Below the pieces are notes generated by a model. That model worked only from the letters and a program-made list of their open reading frames with translations, did no database searches and had not been told where the DNA came from. A program made the position numbers and the translations under genes. Positions 14,845-23,332 of a stretch of DNA of 48,339 nucleotides are shown here, one piece after another. Each line of letters opens with the position of its first letter. The first letter of the stretch is position 1. The stretch is from Oscillospiraceae bacterium (lineage in GTDB: Bacteria; Bacillota; Clostridia; Oscillospirales; Oscillospiraceae): positions 1 through 48,339 of the forward strand of contig SVMA01000012.1 in the NCBI GenBank assembly GCA_015067635.1, written 5' to 3'.

Positions 14845-15444
14845 ATGTTTTGTAAAAACTGCGGCGCAAGCTGCCCCGAAGGAGCCATGTTCTGTGCAAA
14901 CTGCGGCAGCCCCATCCCTGCTCCGGCAGAAGCAGTAGAACCCATTGAGCAGACCCCCGTTGCTCCGATTGAAGTTGCGGAATTTGTTGAGCAGGAACCT
15001 GTTGCTCCGATTGAAACCGCACAGCCTGTTGAGCAGGCGCCTGTTACTCCGGAGCCCAGCTATCAGCAACCCGTTTATCAACAGCCTGTTTACCAACAGT
15101 CTGCATATCAGCAGCCTGTATATCAGCAGCCCGTTTATCAGCAGCCTGCGCAGCAGCCTACCGGTGTTCCCGGTAAGGGCTTTGGTATTACAGCTATGAT
15201 TTTAGGCATTTTGGGTCTGGTATGCCCTGTCTACTTCATTCCCCAACTGCTGGCTGTAATTTTCGGTGCGATCAGTCGTTCCAAGTCTAACCGTGCCGGT
15301 ATTAAGAACGGCATGGCAACTGCCGGTTTGGCAACAGGTATTATCGCCCTTATTCTGTGGTTGCTGTTCTTCCTTTTCATTTGGCTTCCTGCCGTAATCT
15401 ATGCCGGCAATTCCTATAATTCCTATTATTACGGTTATTACTGA
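14845..15444 (+). CDS. Zinc-ribbon, Pro/Gln-repeat, DUF4190-like membrane protein
   Basis: The N-terminus is a zinc ribbon (CKNCGASCPEGAMFCANCG, residues 3-21). Next come imperfect EP-rich repeats of the type VEQ-x-PVAPIE, then a run of YQQPVYQQ repeats (about 72-108), then two membrane segments (ITAMILGILGLVCPVYFIP and GLATGIIALILWLLFFLFIW) with the DUF4190-type G-I-x-N-G-M-A-x-A-G motif, and a Tyr/Asn-rich tail. GGGAGGTATATAAT precedes ATG. Such proteins are common in Clostridia; the function is unknown. The repeat section is a DNA tandem repeat and may vary in copy number between strains. Confidence 0.8.
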   Translation: MFCKNCGASCPEGAMFCANCGSPIPAPAEAVEPIEQTPVAPIEVAEFVEQEPVAPIETAQPVEQAPVTPEPSYQQPVYQQPVYQQSAYQQPVYQQPVYQQPAQQPTGVPGKGFGITAMILGILGLVCPVYFIPQLLAVIFGAISRSKSNRAGIKNGMATAGLATGIIALILWLLFFLFIWLPAVIYAGNSYNSYYYGYY

Positions 15445-15452
15445 TCGTTATT

Positions 15453-15486
15453 ATCCCCGTATCTTCACCGGATACGGGGATTTTTC
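15453..15486 (+). terminator. Terminator after the zinc-ribbon gene
   Basis: ATCCCCGTATC and GATACGGGGAT form an 11-bp stem, followed by TTTTTC. Confidence 0.9.
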
Positions 15487-15517
15487 TGCACATTTCTCTG
15501 CCTTTTACAACTTTCTC

Positions 15518-15546
15518 TTGTAAAAGTTCGATTCCTGTGGTAAAAT
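15518..15546 (+). promoter_or_regulatory. Probable promoter of prfC
   Basis: TTGTAA, 17 nt, then TAAAAT. The -35 element is half of a 9-bp inverted repeat (CTTTTACAA at 15502-15510 and TTGTAAAAG at 15518-15526), so a repressor or hairpin could act here. The transcript would begin near 15553 and carry a leader with a short ORF. Confidence 0.6.
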
Positions 15547-15582
15547 AAGTTGGACTGACCAATCTGCTTTTTAGGAGGCATT

Positions 15583-15606
15583 ATGCGTTCATTGAGCCCC
15601 ACATAG
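15583..15606 (+). CDS. Seven-codon leader ORF upstream of prfC
   Basis: ATG at 15583 is preceded by AGGAGG at 15573-15578 and encodes MRSLSPT followed by TAG at 15604-15606, 38 nt before the prfC start. The ribosome site is as good as that of prfC itself, so the ORF should be translated. Ending at UAG right before the gene for RF3 raises the possibility that termination or recycling on this peptide affects prfC expression; that is inference. Confidence 0.5.
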   Translation: MRSLSPT

Positions 15607-15644
15607 CTTTTCTCCTGTAAATTACAACCAACAAGGAGGAAAAA

Positions 15645-17237
15645 ATGTCTAACTTAATTGATGAAATCAGCCGACGCCGGACCTTTGCGATCATTTCCCA
15701 TCCGGACGCCGGTAAAACAACTTTAACCGAAAAATTTCTTCTGTACGGCGGCGCCATTGCACAAGCCGGTGTCGTTAAGGGCAAGAAGAATTCCCGTGCC
15801 GCTACTTCCGACTGGATGGAAATCGAAAAACAGCGTGGTATTTCCGTCACCAGCTCTGTAATGCAGTTTCAGTACAGCGGCTTCTGTATCAACATTTTGG
15901 ACACACCCGGTCACCAGGACTTTTCCGAGGACACCTATCGGACCTTGATGGCGGCCGACTCTGCAGTCATGGTTATTGACGGTGCCAAGGGTGTGGAACC
16001 CCAGACGCGCAAATTGTTTAAGGTCTGCGCTATGCGTCATATTCCTATTTTTACCTTTATCAACAAGATGGACCGGGAGACCAAAGATCCCTTTGACTTG
16101 TTGGAAGAGGTGGAACGGGAATTGGGCATCGAAACCTATGCCATGAACTGGCCCATTGGCAGCGGCAAGGATTTTCAGGGGGTATACGATCGGGAAAAGG
16201 CCGAGCTGCTGTTCTTCTCCGGTATCTCCGGCAAAAACCGTGCAGATCGTCAGGCCATTGACTTATATGACAGTCAGGTTGCCACCCTGCTGGATTCCGA
16301 AGCAAAGCATCAGCAGCTTATCGATGATGTGGAGCTCCTTTCCGCAGGTCGGGAGCTGGATATGGAAGAAGTGCGGTGCGGACAGCTGAGCCCTGTATTC
16401 TTCGGCTCTGCACTTACAAACTTTGGTATCGAACCTTTTCTGGAATCCTTCCTGAAGCTTACACCGCCTCCTCTGCCCCGTGTGGCCGACTGCGGCACGG
16501 TTGATACCTTCAGCCCGGATTTCTCCGCCTTTGTTTTTAAGATTCAGGCGAACATGAACAAGGCGCACCGCGACCGACTGGCATTTATGCGGATCTGCTC
16601 GGGTAAATTCCAACGGGACAGTGAATACTACCACGTGCAGGGCAACAAAAAAATGCGTCTTTCCCAACCCCAGCAGCTGATGGCCGCCGAACGGGAAATT
16701 GTGGAAGAAGCCTACGCAGGCGACGTAATCGGCGTATTTGACCCCGGCATTTTTGCCATCGGTGATACCATCACCGTCCCGGGTAAGAAATTCAGCTATG
16801 CAGGCATGCCCACCTTTGCGCCGGAGCATTTCTGCCGCGTCTCCGCAAAGGATTCCATGAAGCGCAAACAATTCGTCAAGGGCACTGAGCAAATCGCACA
16901 GGAAGGTGCCATTCAGATCTTCAAGGTTCCCTACTCCGGTATGGAAGAAGTCATTGTGGGCGTTGTCGGTGTCCTGCAGCTGGAAGTTTTCCAGTATCGT
17001 ATGAAGAATGAATACGGTGTGGAGCTGCGTATGGAGAGTCTTCCTTATGAGGAAATCCGATTGATCGACAGCTATCCCGGTGACCTTTCCGATTTGAATC
17101 TCGGCTCTGACGCTGAGCTGTTGGAAGACTACCGCGGCCACAGTCTGCTGGTATTCAGCAGCTACTGGGCGATTGATTTTACCTGTAAGAAAAACCCCGG
17201 CTTGCAGCTTCGAGAAATTGTTGTGGAGGAAGGGTAA
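15645..17237 (+). CDS. prfC: Peptide chain release factor 3 (RF3)
   Basis: The 530-residue translational GTPase has G1 HPDAGKTTLTEKF (19-31), G3 DTPGHQDFSEDTY, G4 NKMD, and the RF3-specific insert after G1 (KGKKNSRAATSDWMEIEKQR) followed by GISVTSSVMQF. Domains II and III follow with EEAYAGDVIGVFDPG. RF3 drives RF1/RF2 off the ribosome after peptide release. ACAAGGAGGAAAAA precedes ATG. The length matches the family (about 525-530). It has its own promoter and a short leader ORF. Confidence 0.97.
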   Translation: MSNLIDEISRRRTFAIISHPDAGKTTLTEKFLLYGGAIAQAGVVKGKKNSRAATSDWMEIEKQRGISVTSSVMQFQYSGFCINILDTPGHQDFSEDTYRTLMAADSAVMVIDGAKGVEPQTRKLFKVCAMRHIPIFTFINKMDRETKDPFDLLEEVERELGIETYAMNWPIGSGKDFQGVYDREKAELLFFSGISGKNRADRQAIDLYDSQVATLLDSEAKHQQLIDDVELLSAGRELDMEEVRCGQLSPVFFGSALTNFGIEPFLESFLKLTPPPLPRVADCGTVDTFSPDFSAFVFKIQANMNKAHRDRLAFMRICSGKFQRDSEYYHVQGNKKMRLSQPQQLMAAEREIVEEAYAGDVIGVFDPGIFAIGDTITVPGKKFSYAGMPTFAPEHFCRVSAKDSMKRKQFVKGTEQIAQEGAIQIFKVPYSGMEEVIVGVVGVLQLEVFQYRMKNEYGVELRMESLPYEEIRLIDSYPGDLSDLNLGSDAELLEDYRGHSLLVFSSYWAIDFTCKKNPGLQLREIVVEEG

Positions 17238-17364
17238 ACCCCGGAACATATTCCTGTCCGCAAGACGTCATCTGCTTTATTGGATTTCAGAAGCCATTAA
17301 CCCGGATTTCAGTAGCCGATACGGTGAAAACGCTATTTTATAAAGAGAAAGGATTTGAGTCGTA

Positions 17365-18621
17365 ATGGATCCTCTTACTATCCTATTGATTATCTCAGGC
17401 ATCATGATGCTATTGGTTACGCTCCTCTATGCTTATCAGTTTATCTACCTGTTTATTCCCCTGATTAAAAAACGGACAAAGCCCTATGAAACAAAGCTTC
17501 ACCGCTACGCAGTCATGATTGCAGCCCGGAATGAAGAACTGGTTCTTCCTCATTTGCTGGACTCCATCCACGCACAGGATTATCCTTCTGAGCTGGTGGA
17601 CATCTATGTGGTGGCGGATAACTGTACGGACAATACTGCCCAAGCGGCCCGTGAACACGGTGCAATTGTTTTTGAGCGCTTCAACAACCGTCTGGTCGGC
17701 AAGGGCTACGCTGTACATGACTTGCTGGAGTATATCAAAAGCTCCGCAGGCTTGGAAAAGTATGATGCCTTTTTGGTATTTGACGCAGATAACCTGCTGG
17801 AGCCTGATTACATTTCTCAAATAAACCGCATGCCCTGCCAGGGTTTCCAGGCTTTCTGCGGCTATCGGAACACCAAGAACTACGGTACGAACTGGCTGAC
17901 CTCCGGTTATGCCCTTTGGTATTTGCATGAATCCAGTCACATGAATCGTTCCCGTTCCATTTTGGGAGTCGGGTGTCATGTAAACGGTACCGGCTTTGGC
18001 TACACCCGTCAGCTTTTGGAACAGTTGGGCGGTTGGAACTTCTTTACATTGACTGAGGATATTGAGTTCAGTAACTACTGCGCAATCAATGGTATCAAAA
18101 TCGGTTACTGCCATGAAGCAAGACTGTATGATGAACAGCCCTTTACATTCAAGCATTCCTGGAAGCAGAGAACCCGTTGGTCCAAGGGCGGCATTCAGGT
18201 ATCTCTTAAGTATGGCGGTTCTATCCTGCGCAACTTCTTCCGTATGAATTGGCAGACCCAGACCTGTGCCGAGCTATTTTCCCTGTCCCTTTGGGGCTTC
18301 GGCTACGCTGCACTTGCATCCATCCTCTCCCTCTCTCTCGCTTACTTTGCTTCCCATTCTCTGGTGGGTCTTGCATTGGCCGCAGGATCCAGCCTTTTAG
18401 GCGGTTATTTCTCCATGGCTTTCATGGCTTTTTGGACACTGGTACTGGAATGGAAGCACGTCCGCGCATCCAAAAAGAAAAAGATCATTTCTATCTTTAC
18501 ATTCCCGCTGTTTATGTTCACCTTTGTGCCAACCGCAGTGGTTGCACTGTTCAGCAGGGTTAAGTGGGATCCCATTCCCCATACCGTGGCAATCTCCTCC
18601 AGCGAACTTTCCAATGAATAA
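17365..18621 (+). CDS. Membrane GT2-family glycosyltransferase
   Basis: An N-terminal membrane segment (residues 5-32) is followed by a GT-A domain: VMIAARNEE, YVVADNCTDNTA, the DxD motif in FDADNLLEPDYI, the TED motif in LTEDIEFSNYC, and the QRTRWSKGG motif characteristic of processive synthases. Three more membrane segments follow. It resembles cellulose/hyaluronan-synthase-type GT2 enzymes that polymerise and extrude a sugar chain. The donor and product cannot be read from sequence. A 127-bp gap separates it from prfC and the ribosome site AAAGGATTTGAGTCGTA is weak. A strong terminator follows. Confidence 0.88.
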   Translation: MDPLTILLIISGIMMLLVTLLYAYQFIYLFIPLIKKRTKPYETKLHRYAVMIAARNEELVLPHLLDSIHAQDYPSELVDIYVVADNCTDNTAQAAREHGAIVFERFNNRLVGKGYAVHDLLEYIKSSAGLEKYDAFLVFDADNLLEPDYISQINRMPCQGFQAFCGYRNTKNYGTNWLTSGYALWYLHESSHMNRSRSILGVGCHVNGTGFGYTRQLLEQLGGWNFFTLTEDIEFSNYCAINGIKIGYCHEARLYDEQPFTFKHSWKQRTRWSKGGIQVSLKYGGSILRNFFRMNWQTQTCAELFSLSLWGFGYAALASILSLSLAYFASHSLVGLALAAGSSLLGGYFSMAFMAFWTLVLEWKHVRASKKKKIISIFTFPLFMFTFVPTAVVALFSRVKWDPIPHTVAISSSELSNE

Positions 18622-18628
18622 TCTCATG

Positions 18629-18666
18629 AAAAAGAGCCTGTTGCGTATGCAACAGGCTCTTTTTTA
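18629..18666. terminator. Bidirectional terminator between GT2 gene and murA
   Basis: AAAAGAGCCTGTTGC, GTAT loop, GCAACAGGCTCTTTT: a 15-bp perfect stem with A-run and T-run, placed between two convergent genes. Confidence 0.95.
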
Positions 18667-19929
18667 ATCTTCAATCCTTCTGATTTGCGCGCCTAATCCG
18701 GACAGCTTTTCAATCAGCTGCTCGTATCCGCGCTCCACATAATTCGCGTTCTTCACCCATGTGGTGCCCGTCGCCGCAAGTCCGGCAATAATCAAAGCCG
18801 CACCGGCCCGCAGGTCCTTAGCACTGACCGTAGCACCGTAAAGCCGGTCCGTTCCGGTAACGATTGCGGTTTTTCCGTTAATCTGGATGTCAGCACCCAT
18901 GCTTTCCAGCTCGGTGCAGTAACCAAAGAAGCGTGTCTCATATACGCTCTCCGTTAATCTGCTGACACCGGATGCCAAGGACATACACACACAGATCTGC
19001 GCCTGCATATCTGTGGGAAAGCCGGGATAGGGATGGGTCTTTACCGTTGTATGATTCAGCCGTTCCTTTACGCGAACGCGGATGGCATCATCATAATTGA
19101 TAATTTCTGCGCCCATTTCCTCCAGCTTGCTGGTAATGCACTCCATGTGCTTGGGAATGACATTCTTAATCAGCACATCGCCGCCGGTGGCTGCTGTGGC
19201 CGCCATATAAGTTCCCGCCTCAATCTGGTCGGGAATAATGACGTATGTACCGCCCTTCAGCTGCTCCACACCATGAATCTTGATGGTATCCGTACCGGCA
19301 CCGGAAATGCGGGCGCCCATGGTGTTCAGGAAGTTTGCAAGATCAACGATATGGGGTTCCTTTGCAGCATTTTCAATAATGGTTTGACCGGGCAACAGCG
19401 TTGCCGCAATCATAATATTCACTGTCGCACCAACCGACGCCATATCCAGACTTATCCGGTTGCCCTTTAAGCCATTTTCACCGGGCCGCAGCTTAACATA
19501 CTCATCCGTCTCCACAACCTTTGCACCCAAGGCACGGAAGCCTTTGATGTGTTGGTCAATCGGACGGACTGCAAAATTACAACCGCCGGGTAAGGCCACA
19601 TGTGCCTGATGGAAACGCCCCAAAAGTGCACCCATCAGATAGTAGCTGGCACGAAGCTTCTTGACCAATTCCTCCTTGGGCTGAGTGCAGCTCAGATGAG
19701 AACTGTCCAGAATCACCACACCGGTTTCCGGACGCTGAACAGAAACACCCATCCCCTCTAAAATAGAGAGCAGAATGCGAACATCGGAAATATCCGGTAC
19801 ATTTTCAATTCGGCAAACGCCGTCAACAAGCAAAGCCGCCGGCAAAATCGCAACTGCGGCATTTTTGGCGCCACTAATGGTAACAGAACCAAAAAGCTGG
19901 GTTCCGCCTATAATTTCATATCGAGCCAA
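18664..19929 (-). CDS. murA: UDP-N-acetylglucosamine 1-carboxyvinyltransferase (MurA)
   Basis: The 421-residue enzyme shows the inside-out alpha/beta barrel signature: SGAKNAAVAILPAALL with the substrate-binding Lys, the active-site loop LPGGCNFAVRPIDQH whose Cys is the fosfomycin target, and YPGFPTDMQAQ with the catalytic Asp region. It makes the first committed step of peptidoglycan synthesis, adding enolpyruvate to UDP-GlcNAc. The start is TTG 19929, with AAGGAGAGG 7 nt upstream. Because Cys is present, fosfomycin resistance by Cys-to-Asp change is not expected. It has its own promoter just after the rsmF-like gene. Confidence 0.97.
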   Translation of the reverse strand: MARYEIIGGTQLFGSVTISGAKNAAVAILPAALLVDGVCRIENVPDISDVRILLSILEGMGVSVQRPETGVVILDSSHLSCTQPKEELVKKLRASYYLMGALLGRFHQAHVALPGGCNFAVRPIDQHIKGFRALGAKVVETDEYVKLRPGENGLKGNRISLDMASVGATVNIMIAATLLPGQTIIENAAKEPHIVDLANFLNTMGARISGAGTDTIKIHGVEQLKGGTYVIIPDQIEAGTYMAATAATGGDVLIKNVIPKHMECITSKLEEMGAEIINYDDAIRVRVKERLNHTTVKTHPYPGFPTDMQAQICVCMSLASGVSRLTESVYETRFFGYCTELESMGADIQINGKTAIVTGTDRLYGATVSAKDLRAGAALIIAGLAATGTTWVKNANYVERGYEQLIEKLSGLGAQIRRIED

Positions 19930-19973
19930 GGATAATCCTCTCCTTGCGAAAAATTAAGTTTATCGGTTTCAGT

Positions 19974-20002
19974 ATTATACCACACAAAAAGAGTTATGTA
20001 AA
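19974..20002 (-). promoter_or_regulatory. Promoter of murA
   Basis: On the minus strand TTTACA, 17 nt, then TATAAT, 44 bp before the TTG start. Confidence 0.8.
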
Positions 20003-20010
20003 GCCCATTT

Positions 20011-21306
20011 TCAACGAAAACGTCGCAAACCCTTCGGATAATGATTTTTCAGCTGTACACCGTCCCCTTTTGCCCAGCCGATGGAATAACTGTCCACCGT
20101 CACAAGACACCAGCCCTTCTCGTGACTTGGAATCACATTTCCGCTGAGGTACTCGTCAATTCTTCCGTCATTCACCCTGAGATTCTCAACCCGTCTGCAA
20201 TCTGCCAGCCACAAAGCCAGGGCATGTGCCGGCTCAAAGCGGTCCTTCTTCAGTTCTCCCAATTCCAGCCCCGGCCGCAACACCTTCAAGCCCTTCAATG
20301 ACGGCAGCTCCGCAGGTGTCCAATAAAGACTTGTGCCAAAGGTCACTGCCTTTCCGACAGGAAGTACAATGTCCATTTCCTCAGCAAAATCCGTCCACAG
20401 CTTTGGCAGCCTCTCCCCGCATTCTCCTGTTTCGTTCGGCGCTTCCTCTCCCTGCTTTTGTAAAACCGCAACAAAATGTCCTTCCCCTAACAGTTTATGA
20501 GGCCACAGCCGAAACTGACCCTGACCGGCAGGTGTAAACCATGGTGCTGAGACCGCTTCTGGTGAAAACTCAGTATGCCGCAACAGAAATTCAGCGATTG
20601 CGTGCTCATTTTCAGATGGCGCAAAGGTGCAGGTGGAATAAACCAATCTGCCCCCGGGACGCACCAGGGCTGCACCGGAATCCAATATCTCAGCCTGTCT
20701 GCGGGCACACATTTCCACTGTTTCCAGGCTCCAATCCGTTACTGCCGCCTCTTCCTTGCGGAACATCCCCTCACCGGAACAAGGCGCATCAATCAGTACA
20801 CGGTCAAAATATCCGGGCAGACGCTCTGCCAGACGGCTCGGATGCTCATTGGTCACCAGGGCATTGGCCACGCCCATCCGTTCGATGTTACGGCTGAGAA
20901 TTTTTGCCCGCTTCGGGTTAATCTCATTGCAAAGCAAAAAGCCTTCCCCCATCAGGCGTCCGGCAATTTGCGTGCTTTTCCCCCCGGGTGCGGCGCATAA
21001 GTCGCATATCCGTTCACCGGGTTTGGGGTCCAGTAAGGCAACCGCGGACATGGCGCTGGCTTCCTGCAAATAGTAAACACCTGCTTCGTGATATGGATGC
21101 AGTCCGGGTCGGGCTTCAATGTCATAATAATAACCCATTGGCTCCCATGGCACCTGCTCCCCTACAAAGGGTAGACTTGGTTTCTCCCCTTTCAGAGGAT
21201 TGAAGCGCAACGCAACCGCACGGGGCCGTTCCAGACTTTCCAAATATGCAGAGTATTCCTCTCCCAGCTGAGAGCGCATTCGATTCATGAAATCCTGAGG
21301 CAGCAT
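20011..21306 (-). CDS. RsmF/NOL1-family rRNA cytosine-C5 methyltransferase
   Basis: The 431-residue protein has the SAM site CAAPGGKSTQIAG, motif IV DAPCSGEGMFRK and motif VI YSTCTFAPSENEHAI; the two Cys residues of TC and PC are those used by the m5C enzymes. A C-terminal PUA-like domain (about 300-431) follows, as in RsmF/YebU-type proteins. The substrate is probably 16S rRNA. The start ATG lies 2 nt after the stop of the vanZ-like gene, so translation is coupled. Confidence 0.9.
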   Translation of the reverse strand: MLPQDFMNRMRSQLGEEYSAYLESLERPRAVALRFNPLKGEKPSLPFVGEQVPWEPMGYYYDIEARPGLHPYHEAGVYYLQEASAMSAVALLDPKPGERICDLCAAPGGKSTQIAGRLMGEGFLLCNEINPKRAKILSRNIERMGVANALVTNEHPSRLAERLPGYFDRVLIDAPCSGEGMFRKEEAAVTDWSLETVEMCARRQAEILDSGAALVRPGGRLVYSTCTFAPSENEHAIAEFLLRHTEFSPEAVSAPWFTPAGQGQFRLWPHKLLGEGHFVAVLQKQGEEAPNETGECGERLPKLWTDFAEEMDIVLPVGKAVTFGTSLYWTPAELPSLKGLKVLRPGLELGELKKDRFEPAHALALWLADCRRVENLRVNDGRIDEYLSGNVIPSHEKGWCLVTVDSYSIGWAKGDGVQLKNHYPKGLRRFR

Positions 21307-21308
21307 AT

Positions 21309-21830
21309 TTACACGCCCTTTCCGTTTCCTTTATTCTTCCGAATCCGGTATATCCACCACAGTCCGTAACCAAGCAAAATGCCAACCGCATTCAAAAAAA
21401 GGTCATCCACATCACACTTTCCGCGAAGGGAAAATAACTGTAAAATTTCTACCAGCACAATCATGGTAACCGCCACCGGAAATGCCTTCCAAAGCTTCCG
21501 CAACGAAGGAAATCTCATAGGCAGTAGCAAACCGAAAGGCACGAACATGGCAACATTTCCCAAAATGTTGATTACGGCAATACGGGCCTGAAAGCTGTAA
21601 ACCGCGTAGCCTTCCCATTTATCTATATAATAATCCGGTCTGGTAAGTACATCCCAGTAGTTACCGATGGTACGCAGGAAATTCAGATTATAATTGTTTT
21701 CCACCTGTTCCCAGTAATACGCCCCATCCACAACAGACCGATTGCGGATAAAGAGCAAATACAGCATCATCGCGCCATACGCCAGAAACAATGCCGCTAT
21801 GCAAGGGTTTCCTTCCCTCTGCTTTTTCAT
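21309..21830 (-). CDS. VanZ-family membrane protein
   Basis: The 173-residue protein has four to five membrane segments and the VanZ core VINILGNVAMFVPFGLLLPM, then EILQLFSLRGKCDVDDLFLN and GILLGYGLWW. VanZ relatives include the teicoplanin-resistance accessory protein, but most chromosomal members have no known role. Here it sits directly upstream of the rsmF-like gene and then murA, away from any van cluster. GAGGTATTTCAGT precedes ATG. It begins 17 bp after the rex terminator, so transcription probably depends on read-through or on a promoter I cannot see. Confidence 0.85.
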   Translation of the reverse strand: MKKQREGNPCIAALFLAYGAMMLYLLFIRNRSVVDGAYYWEQVENNYNLNFLRTIGNYWDVLTRPDYYIDKWEGYAVYSFQARIAVINILGNVAMFVPFGLLLPMRFPSLRKLWKAFPVAVTMIVLVEILQLFSLRGKCDVDDLFLNAVGILLGYGLWWIYRIRKNKGNGKGV

Positions 21831-21847
21831 ACTGAAATACCTCCGCG

Positions 21848-21888
21848 AAAAAAGGTGCCATCCTCTGTCACTTCAGGGGATGGCACAG
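21848..21888 (-). terminator. Terminator of rex
   Basis: On the minus strand GTGCCATCC, a loop with inner pairing, GGATGGCACC, then TTTTTT. Confidence 0.9.
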
Positions 21889-21893
21889 CAAAA

Positions 21894-22532
21894 TCATTTT
21901 TTCTCCTTTATCTGCGCCTGCAGGTGCATACTCAGCACTGCAAGAGAGGTGGCCATATTTTCATATTGCACCAAAATACCCTCCGGTACTTCCAAATGGG
22001 ATGCCGCAAAGGACCAAACTGCCTTGATGCCGCAATCAATGAGCTGATCGCAAACCTGTTGTGCGTACTGTGCAGGTACTGTAATAATGCCCATCAAAAC
22101 CTTATTCGTCCTGCAGAAGCTTTGCAGCTGCTCCATTGGATAAATCGGTGTTCCCTCCTGGGTTTGGGCCGTGGGCGGATTGCAGTCAAAGGCCGCAAGA
22201 ATATTCAAGCCATACGCCTTAAAGCCACTGTAGCCACACAGCGCCTGACCCAGCTTACCTGCTCCGATCAGAACTGCATCCGTGGTATTATCATAACCCA
22301 AAAACTGTTCAATATCGTCGATCAGGTTCTCACGTAAGTAACCGATTTTCGGACGTCCGCCGTCAGAGACCATTGCCAAATCCTTACGCACCTGAACCTC
22401 ACCCATGCCCAAAGCCGTCGCCAGCGCAGTCGCTGAAATATACGGTGAGCCTAAGCCGGGAACTGTCTTTAAATACGTCAAATAGCCGGGCAGACGCTTC
22501 AAAACAGATTTTGAAACTTCCTTTCGTGCCAT
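21894..22532 (-). CDS. rex: Redox-sensing transcriptional repressor Rex
   Basis: The 212-residue protein begins with the Rex winged helix (KRLPGYLTYLKTV, ISATALATALGMGEVQVRKDL), followed by the Rossmann motif VLIGAGKLGQAL and the C-terminal swapped helix. Rex senses the NADH/NAD ratio and represses fermentation and respiration genes when NADH is low. It follows sigE but has its own promoter, with two direct repeats between the -10 and the gene. The GTAAGGAATATG start region has a weak ribosome site, with GGGGGTAAGG further up. Confidence 0.95.
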   Translation of the reverse strand: MARKEVSKSVLKRLPGYLTYLKTVPGLGSPYISATALATALGMGEVQVRKDLAMVSDGGRPKIGYLRENLIDDIEQFLGYDNTTDAVLIGAGKLGQALCGYSGFKAYGLNILAAFDCNPPTAQTQEGTPIYPMEQLQSFCRTNKVLMGIITVPAQYAQQVCDQLIDCGIKAVWSFAASHLEVPEGILVQYENMATSLAVLSMHLQAQIKEKK

Positions 22533-22548
22533 ATTCCTTACCCCCTGC

Positions 22549-22574
22549 TATCGATACAAAAATATATCGATACA
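22549..22574. repeat. Two direct repeats of a palindrome in the rex 5' leader
   Basis: TATCGATACA occurs at 22549-22558 and 22565-22574 with start spacing of 16 bp, so the two lie on nearly the same helix face. Each contains the palindrome TATCGATA. They lie between the rex -10 element (22586-22591) and its start codon, where a bound protein would block transcription. They do not look like the published Rex operator TTGTGAAATTTTCACAA type. Confidence 0.55.
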
Positions 22575-22585
22575 TATTTGTACTG

Positions 22586-22614
22586 ATTATAACAGAGGTT
22601 TGCATAATATGCAA
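22586..22614 (-). promoter_or_regulatory. Promoter of rex
   Basis: On the minus strand TTGCAT, 17 nt, then TATAAT; it overlaps the last bases after the sigE stop codon. Confidence 0.75.
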
Positions 22615-22621
22615 GTAATAT

Positions 22622-23332
22622 TTACGCGCAGGTGGTTTGCCGCAGAAATTCCTTCTTAAGACGGAGCATGATTCTCTTTTCCAATCGAGAAATGTAGGAT
22701 TGGGAAATACCCATTTGTGCCGCAATTTCCTTTTGCGTCATTTCCTTTCTCCCGTAGAGACCGAATCGTAGCAGTACGATCTCCCGTTCCCGTTCTGGCA
22801 ATTCCGACAGGGATTGCCGCAATACGGTCAAGTCCACATCATCCTCCATAGGGCGGTAGATCTGATCCTCTTCTGTGCCTAAAATATCCGATAGAAGCAG
22901 TTCGTTTCCGTCATAGTCCATGTTGATGGGCTCATCCAGAGAAATCTCCGCCTTTTGACAGGAGGTTTTCCGAATGTGCATTAGAATTTCATTTTCAATG
23001 CACCTGGAAGCATAGGTGGCTAACTTGATATTTTTGTCCCGCCGATAGGTATTAATCGCCTTTATTAGCCCAATGGTTCCGATGGATATCAGATCTTCCA
23101 AATTGATGCCAGTGTTTTCAAAGCGACGGGCGATATAAACCACCAAACGCAAATTGTGCTCAATAAGCAGTTGCTTTGCATCTGAATCCCCTGCTTCCAG
23201 AGCCTCCAAGGCCAGCTGTTCCTCCTGTCCCTTCAGGGGTGCCGGCAGGATGTCGCTTCCGCCGATATAGTAGATTTCTCCTTTATGAATCCAACCGATC
23301 CGAATTAAAAATGCCCACAGCTTTTCCATCAT
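22622..23332 (-). CDS. sigE: Sporulation sigma factor SigE (pro-sigma-E)
   Basis: The 236-residue sigma-70-family protein has region 2 ([47 protein letters not shown]) and region 4 ([39 protein letters not shown]). The N-terminal pro-segment with [15 protein letters not shown] (about 18-33) is the recognised SpoIIGA cleavage zone of pro-sigma-E. After cleavage it directs mother-cell gene expression early in sporulation. It overlaps the end of spoIIGA by 4 nt (ATGA). In Bacillus and many Clostridia sigG follows; here rex follows instead. Confidence 0.96.
   Translation of the reverse strand: MMEKLWAFLIRIGWIHKGEIYYIGGSDILPAPLKGQEEQLALEALEAGDSDAKQLLIEHNLRLVVYIARRFENTGINLEDLISIGTIGLIKAINTYRRDKNIKLATYASRCIENEILMHIRKTSCQKAEISLDEPINMDYDGNELLLSDILGTEEDQIYRPMEDDVDLTVLRQSLSELPEREREIVLLRFGLYGRKEMTQKEIAAQMGISQSYISRLEKRIMLRLKKEFLRQTTCA

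Noticed and set aside
15061..15160. Short-spaced repeats that could suggest CRISPR
   Set aside because: They encode YQQPVYQQ repeats in frame in the zinc-ribbon protein and have no unique spacers.
16263..17249. 328-codon open frame on the minus strand
   Set aside because: Antisense to prfC, which has all RF3 motifs.
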